Assembly: GCA_050117725.1 (NCBI GenBank)
Contig: JASFME010000118.1
Coordinates: 1 to 7,085, forward strand
Length of the DNA: 7,085 bases
Source of the DNA: JASFJH01 sp050117725
Lineage (GTDB): Bacteria; Pseudomonadota; Gammaproteobacteria; AKS1
Direction of reading: 5' to 3'
The notes below the pieces were generated by a model, which had not been told where the DNA came from, did not search any database, and saw nothing but the letters and a program-made list of their open reading frames with translations. The stretch's first letter is position 1. Every line of letters begins with the position of its first letter. Of this stretch, positions 1 through 6,592 are shown piece by piece. The translations under genes and the position numbers were made by a program.

Positions 1-237
1 ATCGTACTGCCCGGCACCGGACAGCATATCGTCATCGAGAACATCACCGGCAGTCCGGAGCGCCACGAGGTTACTGCCAGGGGGAGCTATGTTGACCTGA
101 ATGACCACAACATCAGCCTCGCACCCAATACAACCTACCGTATCAAGGTCGGCGACAAGAGCACAACTTTCAAGGTTGATACGGATGCCGAGCCTGGCAA
201 AACCCCGGTTATCTCCCGCCTGATTCGTATTAAATAG
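1..237 (+). CDS. C-terminal fragment of an unrecognised, probably exported protein
   Basis: Frame 1 is open from the window edge to a TAG at 235-237 and gives the last 78 residues of a protein whose start lies outside. The piece begins IVLPGTGQHIVIENITGSPE and ends GKTPVISRLIRIK. It has alternating hydrophobic and polar residues, many Thr, Val and Ile, and no membrane helix or cysteine, which suggests a beta-rich domain. The stretch around LAPNTTYRIKVGDKSTTFKV reads like two adjacent beta strands. The stop lies 13 nt before the adenylate cyclase start, so the two are probably co-transcribed. I recall that genes beside CHASE2 cyclases often encode FecR-like or other periplasmic proteins, so a periplasmic partner is possible, but this is inference. 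I do not recognise the family, and signal peptide and full length are not visible. Confidence 0.72.
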   Translation: MVLPGTGQHIVIENITGSPERHEVTARGSYVDLNDHNISLAPNTTYRIKVGDKSTTFKVDTDAEPGKTPVISRLIRIK

Positions 238-250
238 TACAGTCGGCTCA

Positions 251-2386
251 ATGAAGCTTTCTCACAGCGTGGTCGCGGCTGCATTTGCACTCGCGACCGT
301 GTTGTTGCTGTCGCTGCCGGTTGCCAATCGCTTCGAGTCGCTCTCCATCGATACGCTGTTCTGGCTGCGCCACCAGCTCTACCAGATCGTGCCGGAGCTG
401 CAGCAGCAGAAGGAATCCCATGTCGTCGTTGTCGCCATCGACGAGGAGACTTACCAGACCGAGCCATTCAAGGCGACACCCAAGGTTATGTGGACGCCGC
501 AATACGCCGAGGTAATCAATCGCGTTTTCGAGGCCGATGCGAGCGTATTTGGTTTCGATATTGTCTTGCCAACGAGTGCCCAGGCCTATGTACCGGGCTA
601 CGACAAGACCTTCCTGCAGACCCTGTTCAAACACCGTCGCAGCGGCAAGCTCGTTCTCGGCAAGGTGCAACACCAGAGCAAGCCGGTCGCACCGTTTCCG
701 GCACACAGTTTTGCTATCGGTCACCATAAAAATATCCGGCTGCTTAACCTCGGTACGAAGCACGATGACCTTGAGGGCATTATTCGTTACCTGCCCCTGT
801 GGTTTGAGGCAAAAAATACGGATGGCAGTCTGCGACAGGACTATTCCATGTCGATGGAACTGGCCTCACGCCATCTCGGCATGCGTCATGAAGAAGTCAA
901 CGAGAATACCTTCAAGCTTGGCGAACACCTCATACCGAGCCGCGATGATGCCATGCTGATCAATTTTGATACGCAGCCTGGCGCGATCCCGACCTACTCA
1001 CTGGCAGACCTGTATGCCTGCAGCCAGGCAGGTGATACCGAATACTTCAGGCGCCATTTTGCCAACAAGATTATCCTGCTCGGTACCATTCTTGACCTTG
1101 AGGATCGCAAGCTCACCTCGATGCGCCTGACCAAGGAGGCGGAGGGCCATAATGTGCCGGAACGCTGCCGGATCAGCTATGACGAGGATAAGTGGGCCAG
1201 CCCCTATGTCCGCGAAGATCAGCCAGGTGTGTACATCCATGCCCAGGCCATTAACAACCTGCTCGAAGGCAATGCGCTCGGTGAACTGAACAGCTTCAGT
1301 TATGCAGCGTTATCGCTGCCCCTGGCCCTGCTTGCCGCCCTGCTGACCATGAACATGACAGTACTGCGCAGCAGCGCCACTATTGGTGCCGCCGCACTGA
1401 TCTGGATTGCTATTGTCCTGTATGCATTCCATGCCGACCTGGTGTTGCCGTTATTCGACCCGCTGATCGCCTCCGCGCTGTGCTTTGCCATGCTGCTCGC
1501 ATACCGCTATACCGTCACTGACAAGGACAAACGTTTGATCAAACAGGCCTTCGGTTACTACCTTGAACCGGCCGTTATCGACGACATGATGGAAGGAGGC
1601 AGCCAACCCGAACTCGGCGGTGAAATACGCGAGCTGACTGTGTGGTTCTCGGATATCGCCAACTACACGAATATTTCCGAACAACTCACTGCGGCGGAAC
1701 TGGTCGAGTTTCTGAATAAATATTTCAGCGCGATGACCGATATCGTCAAGGAGCACGGTGGTTTCGTCGACAAGTACGTTGGTGACGCGATTATCGCTGT
1801 ATTCGGTGCGCCGCTGCATGATCCCGAACACGCCCTGCACGCCGTGCAGTCCGCGATTGCCTGTAACAAAAAGCTGCGAGAAATTCAGAACAGCTTTGGT
1901 CTGCCCGCGCACCTCTCTGTGCACGCCAGGATTGGTGTCAATACGGGTGACATGCTGGTGGGTAACATCGGTTCATACAACCGCCTTAACTACACCATCA
2001 TGGGTGATGCGGTGAACCTCGCCTCGCGTATTGAAGGCGTCAATAAAATGTATGGCACCAGCGTCATGGTCAGTGACACGACGGCTGAACAATGTGGTGA
2101 ACGCATTGCTTTCCGTGAACTTGATACGGTACGGGTAAAAGGCCGTGAAACGCCGGTAACGCTTTTCGAACCGCTGGATGAGCACAATGAGAAGTTCGCA
2201 GAAGCTTACAGGGAAGCGCTTGCAGATTTCCGGGCACGCAACTTTCAGCTGGCTGCGGATAAATTCTCAAGCCTTTCACAGCAGGGTGATGTGGCCGCTG
2301 CCAAAATGCAGATTCGGGCTGACGCCTTTGTCGCCAACCCGCCACCGTCAGACTGGGATCAAATCAATACGCTGGACAGTAAATAA
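251..2386 (+). CDS. CHASE2-domain membrane adenylate cyclase (class III)
   Basis: A predicted 711-residue inner-membrane enzyme that makes cAMP from ATP. A hydrophobic helix at about 5-25 is followed by a periplasmic CHASE2 sensor at about 26-345, with the family-like segments KIILLGT, DRKLTS and GVYIHAQAINNLL. Three membrane helices follow at about 349-370, 373-396 and 399-421, then a cytoplasmic cyclase domain at about 455-642. The catalytic set is complete. Metal-binding aspartates are D468 (WFSDI) and D512 (KYVGD), ATP-specifying residues are K508 and T582, and transition-state residues are N589 and R593 (NLASR). Threonine at the second specificity position is typical of class IIIb cyclases. 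Residues 645-695 form a TPR-like helical tail. The only periplasmic cysteines are C257 and C306. The ATG at 251 gives a good N-terminal helix but has no clear ribosome binding site, so translation may be coupled to the gene ending 13 nt upstream. The signal sensed is unknown. Confidence 0.95.
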   Translation: MKLSHSVVAAAFALATVLLLSLPVANRFESLSIDTLFWLRHQLYQIVPELQQQKESHVVVVAIDEETYQTEPFKATPKVMWTPQYAEVINRVFEADASVFGFDIVLPTSAQAYVPGYDKTFLQTLFKHRRSGKLVLGKVQHQSKPVAPFPAHSFAIGHHKNIRLLNLGTKHDDLEGIIRYLPLWFEAKNTDGSLRQDYSMSMELASRHLGMRHEEVNENTFKLGEHLIPSRDDAMLINFDTQPGAIPTYSLADLYACSQAGDTEYFRRHFANKIILLGTILDLEDRKLTSMRLTKEAEGHNVPERCRISYDEDKWASPYVREDQPGVYIHAQAINNLLEGNALGELNSFSYAALSLPLALLAALLTMNMTVLRSSATIGAAALIWIAIVLYAFHADLVLPLFDPLIASALCFAMLLAYRYTVTDKDKRLIKQAFGYYLEPAVIDDMMEGGSQPELGGEIRELTVWFSDIANYTNISEQLTAAELVEFLNKYFSAMTDIVKEHGGFVDKYVGDAIIAVFGAPLHDPEHALHAVQSAIACNKKLREIQNSFGLPAHLSVHARIGVNTGDMLVGNIGSYNRLNYTIMGDAVNLASRIEGVNKMYGTSVMVSDTTAEQCGERIAFRELDTVRVKGRETPVTLFEPLDEHNEKFAEAYREALADFRARNFQLAADKFSSLSQQGDVAAAKMQIRADAFVANPPPSDWDQINTLDSK

Positions 2387-3307
2387 TCATTGCCCGATCA
2401 GGCTGAGTATCGCCGGCATGTAGTGGTCGACCAGCAAAAAAGCAAACAACGCCATCAGGTAGATGATGGAAAAGCCGAAGGTCTTCATCTCAATGCCATC
2501 ACGCCTGGCGCGGTACAGCTGCACGGCGTAATACATGAAACCGATATTCAGGGCCAGCGCACCACCGAGGTAAAACACGCCGCTCATCAGCGTGACAAAC
2601 GGCAACAGCGTCACAATGAACAGGATGATGGTGTAGAGCAAAACCTGCAACCGCGTGAACTCGATGCCATGCGTAACCGGCAGCATTGGAATATCGACTT
2701 TCGCATATTCATCACGGCGATGGATTGCCAGTGCCCAGAAATGCGGCGGCGTCCAGGCAAAAATAATCAGGAACAGCAACAACGCATGCCCATCCACACT
2801 GTTGGTCACCGCTGTCCAGCCCAGTACCGGGGGCGCTGCGCCCGCAGCACCACCAATGACGATATTCTGCGGGGTCGCACGCTTCAGGTACATCGTGTAG
2901 ATAATGGCATAGCCAATCAACGAGACGAAAGTCAGCACCGCGGTCAGTACGTTCACGAACAGTACAAGGATCAGCATCGAGATGACGCCGATAATAATGG
3001 CGAACAACAGGGCCTGTTTCTGATTCAGATGCCCGGTCGGTAATGGCCGCTTTTTTGTCCGCGCCATGATTGCATCGACGCGCCTGTCAACCACGTGATT
3101 GATAGCGGCCGCCGAGGCGGAGGCCAGTGCAATACCTGTCGTACCGAAGACCAGGGGTTGCCAGGGGACCATAGCGGGTGTGGCAAGAAACATGCCGACA
3201 ACCGCAGTAAAGACAATCAATGCCACCACGTTGGGTTTGCACAACTCGTAAAAATCGCGCCAGTTCAGCGATGCTGGCCTGTTGACTGCTTTGGGCATGT
3301 CACTCAT
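2387..3307 (-). CDS. ctaB: Protoheme IX farnesyltransferase (heme O synthase)
   Basis: This integral membrane UbiA-family prenyltransferase adds a farnesyl group from farnesyl diphosphate to heme B, giving heme O, the precursor of heme A. With the ATG at 3307 it is 306 residues. The first aspartate-rich motif runs from N70 through D74 and D78 to RTKKRPL. The second region is WTPPHFWALAIHRRDEYAK followed by DIPMLPVTHG. KRATPQNIVIGG and about nine hydrophobic helices fit the CyoE/CtaB family. A TTG at 3331 would add eight residues and overlap the upstream gene by 8 nt. I prefer ATG 3307, which leaves a 16-nt gap and gives the usual family length, although its ribosome binding site is weak. It is last in the SURF1 - SCO-like - ctaB group, and its TGA abuts the convergent cyclase stop. 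The Enterobacteria-style name would be cyoE, but the context favours ctaB. Confidence 0.95.
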   Translation of the reverse strand: MSDMPKAVNRPASLNWRDFYELCKPNVVALIVFTAVVGMFLATPAMVPWQPLVFGTTGIALASASAAAINHVVDRRVDAIMARTKKRPLPTGHLNQKQALLFAIIIGVISMLILVLFVNVLTAVLTFVSLIGYAIIYTMYLKRATPQNIVIGGAAGAAPPVLGWTAVTNSVDGHALLLFLIIFAWTPPHFWALAIHRRDEYAKVDIPMLPVTHGIEFTRLQVLLYTIILFIVTLLPFVTLMSGVFYLGGALALNIGFMYYAVQLYRARRDGIEMKTFGFSIIYLMALFAFLLVDHYMPAILSLIGQ

Positions 3308-3323
3308 CTCGTTACCAACTCTT

Positions 3324-3935
3324 TTAGCCAATACGGGAATATTTCAACAAGCGTTCCATGTCCTTGATAAGGCCTTTTGGCTCCATATTGAGCGGGTAGC
3401 GCATCATCAAATTGCCCAGCGGGTCGACGATATATATGTGACCTGTGGTGTCGCCGGTACCATCCTTGCTGAATACCTGTCTGAACGTTGTCAGCGACTG
3501 CGCACTAACTACATCCATACCGGCATGTTCTATTAGCAATTCCTTCAGACCTGCGGAAACCTTGCCGTCGGTGAGCACCATGAGCCGTTGCACGCGCTCT
3601 TTCTCACCGCCCAGTGCCAGCCGCGACTGGCGGATTGTATACAGGTTGGCCTGGCAGGCCTCGTTGCACTGCCCTGAATCCATGTAGACCATGGTCCATT
3701 TGCCAACGAAGTAGTCCGCCGGCAAGGCCTCGCCCTGCTCTGTTAACAACACGTGCTCGCCAACCGGTACAACCGGCTTTACCAGTTCACCGCGGTTAAC
3801 TGTGGATGAGGTGCCAACACCGCCGCCGATGCTATGCATGACAATCGCCGCGACGATTGGTACCAGAAACAACAGCAGCAGGCCGATGAAGGCCAGGCGT
3901 GCCCGGTTACGCGCTTTTGTATTTATCTGTGTCAC
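3324..3935 (-). CDS. SCO-like / thioredoxin-fold cytochrome oxidase assembly protein
   Basis: A 203-residue protein anchored by one N-terminal helix (about 13-34), with the rest predicted in the periplasm. A thioredoxin-like core follows: GKWTMVYMDSGQC, then C90-N-E-A-C94, and later HIYIVDPLGNLMMRYP near residues 166-181. The CxxxC matches the copper or thiol motif of SCO proteins. The third SCO ligand, a histidine usually five residues before the Tyr of the Y-[LI]-x-D-P strand, would fall at T163. H166 lies three residues later instead. The tail LIKDMERLLKYSRIG resembles the uncharacterised protein found between SURF1 and COX15 in Pseudomonas-type clusters (recalled). The start is GTG at 3935, 2 nt after the SURF1 stop, with an AGAGAAG ribosome binding site and no nearby alternative. 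Likely role: copper or thiol chemistry for oxidase assembly. Metal binding is inference. Confidence 0.88.
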   Translation of the reverse strand: MTQINTKARNRARLAFIGLLLLFLVPIVAAIVMHSIGGGVGTSSTVNRGELVKPVVPVGEHVLLTEQGEALPADYFVGKWTMVYMDSGQCNEACQANLYTIRQSRLALGGEKERVQRLMVLTDGKVSAGLKELLIEHAGMDVVSAQSLTTFRQVFSKDGTGDTTGHIYIVDPLGNLMMRYPLNMEPKGLIKDMERLLKYSRIG

Positions 3936-3937
3936 GA

Positions 3938-4687
3938 TTACTTCTCTGTTTTCTGCCTGTTTTCAGGACGTTTCGTATTCAAAATCACAAACAGCAATAG
4001 CAGGATTGCCGCAAATAAAAACCATTGTATGGCGTAGCTGATATTCTTTTGTGGTGTATCAACCAGAGGGCGCCAGGCCTGCATAAAGGCATGCGGACTG
4101 TCCGCGTTGATTTGCAGCATCAACGGCGACATAGTGTAACCCAATTGTTGCCCGATCTGTTCAAGATCCACCTGTTGAATCACCTGTGGCCATTTCCTGG
4201 CAGTCGTGTCCAGTCTCGCAGTGCTATCCAGTTCCAGTAACTTGCCCGGCGGCTCGCTCAGAACGCCCTGCAGTGTAACAATGCCTGACGGGGTCGGGAT
4301 TGCCGGTAAATCATCACGTGAACTGCCCAGTGCCAGCCAGCCGCGGTTGACCAGCATGACTGCCCGGCCACCTGCGTAGCGAAACGGCATCAGGACGAGA
4401 TAACCGGGTTTGCCCTGCCAGATAGCGTTATCGAGCAAATAACTGTATTCGGCTTCAAAGCGGCCCTCGATCTCGACACGCCGGAACAGCAACTCCTGAT
4501 CGTCAATGCTTTTGAAGACTTTGACCTGTGCATGTTGCAGGGTATCAGTGAGTTCGGTCTGCACTACCCTCTTCTGCCCGGCTCTGTCCAATTGCCAGAA
4601 TCCGAGGCTGATAAATATCGGCATCAGGATGAGCGTAACCAGTGTTGGTATAAGCCCCGGTTTGAATTCGTAATGACCCAGTTTCAT
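3938..4687 (-). CDS. SURF1 family cytochrome oxidase assembly protein
   Basis: SURF1 proteins help insert heme at the a3 site of subunit I in heme-copper oxidases. This 249-residue protein has the family layout: an N-terminal membrane helix at about 11-31 ending in GFWQLDRA, a large periplasmic domain and a C-terminal helix at about 217-237. Recognisable family segments are GFWQLDRAGQKR, the VNRGWLALG strand and NISYAIQWF just before the second helix. Length is normal. The ATG at 4687 is preceded by only a weak GAG-type ribosome binding site. It is the first gene of a tight group: the next gene starts 2 nt after its TAA. It diverges from the DUF2909 gene across 72 nt, where the promoter for both is likely to lie. 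Confidence 0.93.
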   Translation of the reverse strand: MKLGHYEFKPGLIPTLVTLILMPIFISLGFWQLDRAGQKRVVQTELTDTLQHAQVKVFKSIDDQELLFRRVEIEGRFEAEYSYLLDNAIWQGKPGYLVLMPFRYAGGRAVMLVNRGWLALGSSRDDLPAIPTPSGIVTLQGVLSEPPGKLLELDSTARLDTTARKWPQVIQQVDLEQIGQQLGYTMSPLMLQINADSPHAFMQAWRPLVDTPQKNISYAIQWFLFAAILLLLFVILNTKRPENRQKTEK

Positions 4688-4759
4688 TCTCAGGATTACT
4701 ATCGTTGCTGTGCTGATTTTGGTTATACTCTCGACATATACAGCTTATCGAGGTGCGTC
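4688..4759. promoter_or_regulatory. Divergent promoter region between SURF1 and DUF2909 genes
   Basis: These 72 nt separate two divergent start codons and must serve at least the plus-strand gene, since nothing else reads towards it. A good -10-like hexamer TATACT lies at 4724-4729 on the plus strand. Its complement reads TATAAC (4727 down to 4722) on the minus strand, so one AT element could serve both directions. I see no convincing TTGACA-like -35 on either side, and no cAMP receptor protein palindrome. The plus-strand leader would be about 25 nt. Position and pairing are seen directly; promoter activity is inferred. Confidence 0.4.
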
Positions 4760-4975
4760 ATGTTTGCAAAAATCACCATTGTCCTGATCCTGATAGGCAT
4801 TATTGCCAGCCTGGGCAGCGCTCTCATCTTTCTGGTCAAGGATCACGGGCAAGGCAATCGTAGCGTCAGGGCCCTGTCTGTCCGCATCGGCATGTCTGTC
4901 ACACTGTTCGGCCTGTTATACCTGCTTTCCTGGTTGGGCTACATCACGCCGCATGGTATTACACCCGCCGCCTGA
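4760..4975 (+). CDS. DUF2909 twin-transmembrane protein
   Basis: A 71-residue protein made almost entirely of two membrane helices, at about 5-26 and 43-62, joined by a short polar loop (VKDHGQGNRSVRALSVRIG). This matches the small DUF2909 (twin transmembrane) proteins that I recall as standing beside the coxC and SURF1 genes in many gammaproteobacteria. Its molecular role is not established; an oxidase-assembly or accessory role is guessed from its neighbours. The ATG at 4760 is well placed, with GAGGT at 4750-4754 and a 5-nt spacer. A longer in-frame opening upstream (from 4532) runs antisense through the start of SURF1 and is not credible as coding. The gene is transcribed against both flanking cox groups and ends at the bidirectional terminator. 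Confidence 0.88.
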   Translation: MFAKITIVLILIGIIASLGSALIFLVKDHGQGNRSVRALSVRIGMSVTLFGLLYLLSWLGYITPHGITPAA

Positions 4976-4993
4976 CAACCATTACATTTTCTC

Positions 4994-5026
4994 AAAAAAA
5001 AGGCGCTGCATTTGCAGCGCCTTTTT
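4994..5026. terminator. Bidirectional rho-independent terminator
   Basis: A stem GGCGCTGC (5002-5009) pairs with GCAGCGCC (5014-5021) around an ATTT loop. An A8 run precedes it and a T5 run follows it, so each strand gets a U-tract after the hairpin. It ends the DUF2909 transcript on the plus strand and the coxA - cox11 - coxC transcript on the minus strand. It lies between the converging stop codons of DUF2909 and coxC. It also implies that SURF1 and the genes after it need their own promoter. Confidence 0.93.
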
Positions 5027-5043
5027 CAGTTCCTGCGCTTCGC

Positions 5044-5928
5044 TTACAACCAGTAAACGAAGATAAACAGGCCCAGCCAGACCACGTCAACGAAGTGCCA
5101 GTACCACGCAGCAGCTTCAAAGCCAAAATGGTTTTCAGCCGTAAAGTGACCCTTCATGCTACGGAACAACATGACTGCGAGCATGATGGCGCCAATCGTT
5201 ACGTGCAGGCCATGGAAACCGGTCAACATATAGAAGGTTGAGCCGTAGATACCGGAATTCAGGGTCAGGTTCAGGTCACTGTAGGCATGGCCATATTCAT
5301 AGGCCTGGAAGCCGACGAAAGTGAAGCCCAGCACAACAGTGGCAAACAACCAGAAGATCAGGCCGCCACGGTTACCTTTCTTCAGTGCCCAGTGCGCGAA
5401 GGTCACGGTAATACCCGAAGTCAGCAGGATAGCCGTGTTCAGTGCCGGTATCCCCCATGCGCCGATCACTTCTTTATAAGCACTGAAACCTTCGGTGCTT
5501 GGCATCGTGCTCAGTGGCCAGTCAGGTGTGAAGTCCGGCCACAGCACCGCGTTGGTCATTGCATTGTTGTCGGCACCACCCAGCCATGGCAAGGAATATT
5601 GACGAGCATAGAACAATGCTCCAAAGAATGCCGCGAAGAACATAACTTCTGAAAAGATAAACCAGAGCATGCCCATGCGGAATGACCGGTCAACCTGTGC
5701 ATCATAGGTCCCTGATTCACTTTCACGAATAACCTGGCCGAACCAGCCAAACATCATGAAAATGATAACGGCCATGCCTACGTACATGACTGTCAGGTTA
5801 CCTACTTCACCTTCACCATGCGGTAATGCACTGGCAAAGCCAAACAAAGTCAGGAAAATACCGATCGAGCCGATGATTGGCCATTTACTCGGCTCCGGTA
5901 AGTAATATCCACCGCTTGCATGTGACAT
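5044..5928 (-). CDS. coxC: Cytochrome c oxidase subunit III
   Basis: This is the third core subunit of the aa3-type oxidase, an inner-membrane protein that stabilises subunit I and its proton uptake. The 294 residues show the long seven-helix form of the family. Clear family segments are the N-terminal GGYYLPEPSKWP, MGMLWFIFSEVMFF with the conserved glutamate E94, AWGIPALNTAILLTSG, TGFHGLHVTIGA (H239, H242) and the end WHFVDVVWLGLFIFVYWL. The ATG at 5928 is supported by AGAGGA about 8 nt upstream. A 67-nt AT-rich leader separates it from cox11. It is the last gene of the coxA group, with the terminator just downstream. No truncation or missing motif is seen. Confidence 0.97.
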   Translation of the reverse strand: MSHASGGYYLPEPSKWPIIGSIGIFLTLFGFASALPHGEGEVGNLTVMYVGMAVIIFMMFGWFGQVIRESESGTYDAQVDRSFRMGMLWFIFSEVMFFAAFFGALFYARQYSLPWLGGADNNAMTNAVLWPDFTPDWPLSTMPSTEGFSAYKEVIGAWGIPALNTAILLTSGITVTFAHWALKKGNRGGLIFWLFATVVLGFTFVGFQAYEYGHAYSDLNLTLNSGIYGSTFYMLTGFHGLHVTIGAIMLAVMLFRSMKGHFTAENHFGFEAAAWYWHFVDVVWLGLFIFVYWL

Positions 5929-5995
5929 TGATATTGTCCTCTTATCGATTCAAACCACTAAACCGTAATTAATTGTTGTTTACACATCCTGTGTC

Positions 5996-6592
5996 TTATT
6001 TTTCGGTATTGCCCAGCAATGCCGTTTTTTGTGCGCGGTGTTCACCCTCCTGCACCCCGCTATTCAATTTGAAAAACCGGTACGACAAGGTAATTGTCTT
6101 TATATCCTTTGGCAGGTCCGGATCGACAATAAACCTTAGCGGCATATCACGACCTTCCTTGCCGGCAAACGTCTGTTGTGTAAAACAGAAGCACTCGGTT
6201 TTATTGAAGTACTTGGCGGCCCTTGATGGCACGACACTCGGTATGGCCTGGCCAGTGATGGTTTCATCACTCCTGTTTTGTGCAAAATAGACGGCCTCGC
6301 CTATCTGGCCGGGATGCACCTGCATCCGTCGTTTATGCGCACCAAATTCCCATGGCAGGTCCGCACTGACATTGGCGTCAAACTCAATCGTAATCAGCCT
6401 TGACTCATCCCTATGGGCTGCGAGTGCCTGCTCTTTTTCCAGCCTGCCGGTTTTCCCGTTCAGGCCGGTGATGTCGCAGACCAGGTCGTACAGGGGCACC
6501 AGTGCAAACCCGAACCCGACCATCGCAACCGCCACAAAAGACAGCTTCGTTACTGTGCGGCGATTTTTCTGCTGCAGTCCTCTCTCACTCAT
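5996..6592 (-). CDS. cox11: Cytochrome c oxidase assembly protein Cox11/CtaG (CuB copper chaperone)
   Basis: Cox11 delivers copper to the CuB centre of subunit I. The 198-residue protein has one membrane helix at about 15-38 followed by a periplasmic immunoglobulin-like domain. C39 lies just after the helix in LYDLVCDITGLNG, the usual place of the first family cysteine. The copper motif CFCF (C134, C136) sits in YFNKTECFCFTQQTF and is followed by DMPLRFIVDPDLP, the family signature. All three expected cysteines are present. The ATG at 6592 overlaps the stop of the preceding 39-codon ORF by four bases (ATGA), indicating translational coupling. The bacterial name ctaG is also used for an unrelated family, so cox11 is clearer. 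Confidence 0.96.
   Translation of the reverse strand: MSERGLQQKNRRTVTKLSFVAVAMVGFGFALVPLYDLVCDITGLNGKTGRLEKEQALAAHRDESRLITIEFDANVSADLPWEFGAHKRRMQVHPGQIGEAVYFAQNRSDETITGQAIPSVVPSRAAKYFNKTECFCFTQQTFAGKEGRDMPLRFIVDPDLPKDIKTITLSYRFFKLNSGVQEGEHRAQKTALLGNTEK

Noticed and set aside
248..763. Minus-strand opening of 171 codons opposite the cyclase N-terminus
   Set aside because: It is antisense to the CHASE2 region, has no ribosome binding site and shows no coherent protein pattern.
1451..1924. Minus-strand opening of 157 codons inside the adenylate cyclase gene
   Set aside because: It lies opposite the conserved catalytic domain and its translation matches no recognisable family, so it is a shadow reading frame.
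2390..3043. Long plus-strand opening of 217 codons opposite ctaB
   Set aside because: It is fully antisense to a clear farnesyltransferase gene, is rich in Gln, Arg and His with no hydrophobic core or motif, and has no ribosome binding site. It is a shadow of ctaB codon use.
3308..3331. TTG start at 3331 for ctaB, adding eight residues
   Set aside because: It overlaps the upstream gene, uses a rare start codon and adds residues unlike the family N-terminus; the ATG at 3307 fits better, though experimental proof is lacking.
4688..4759. Possible cAMP receptor protein site linking the cyclase to the cox genes
   Set aside because: No TGTGA-N6-TCACA-like palindrome is present in the divergent region, so the sequence gives no support for direct cAMP control here.
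5982..5994. Small inverted repeat ACACA-TCC-TGTGT just after the cox11 stop
   Set aside because: A 5-bp AT-containing stem with no T-run is too weak to call a terminator or operator and is likely by chance.
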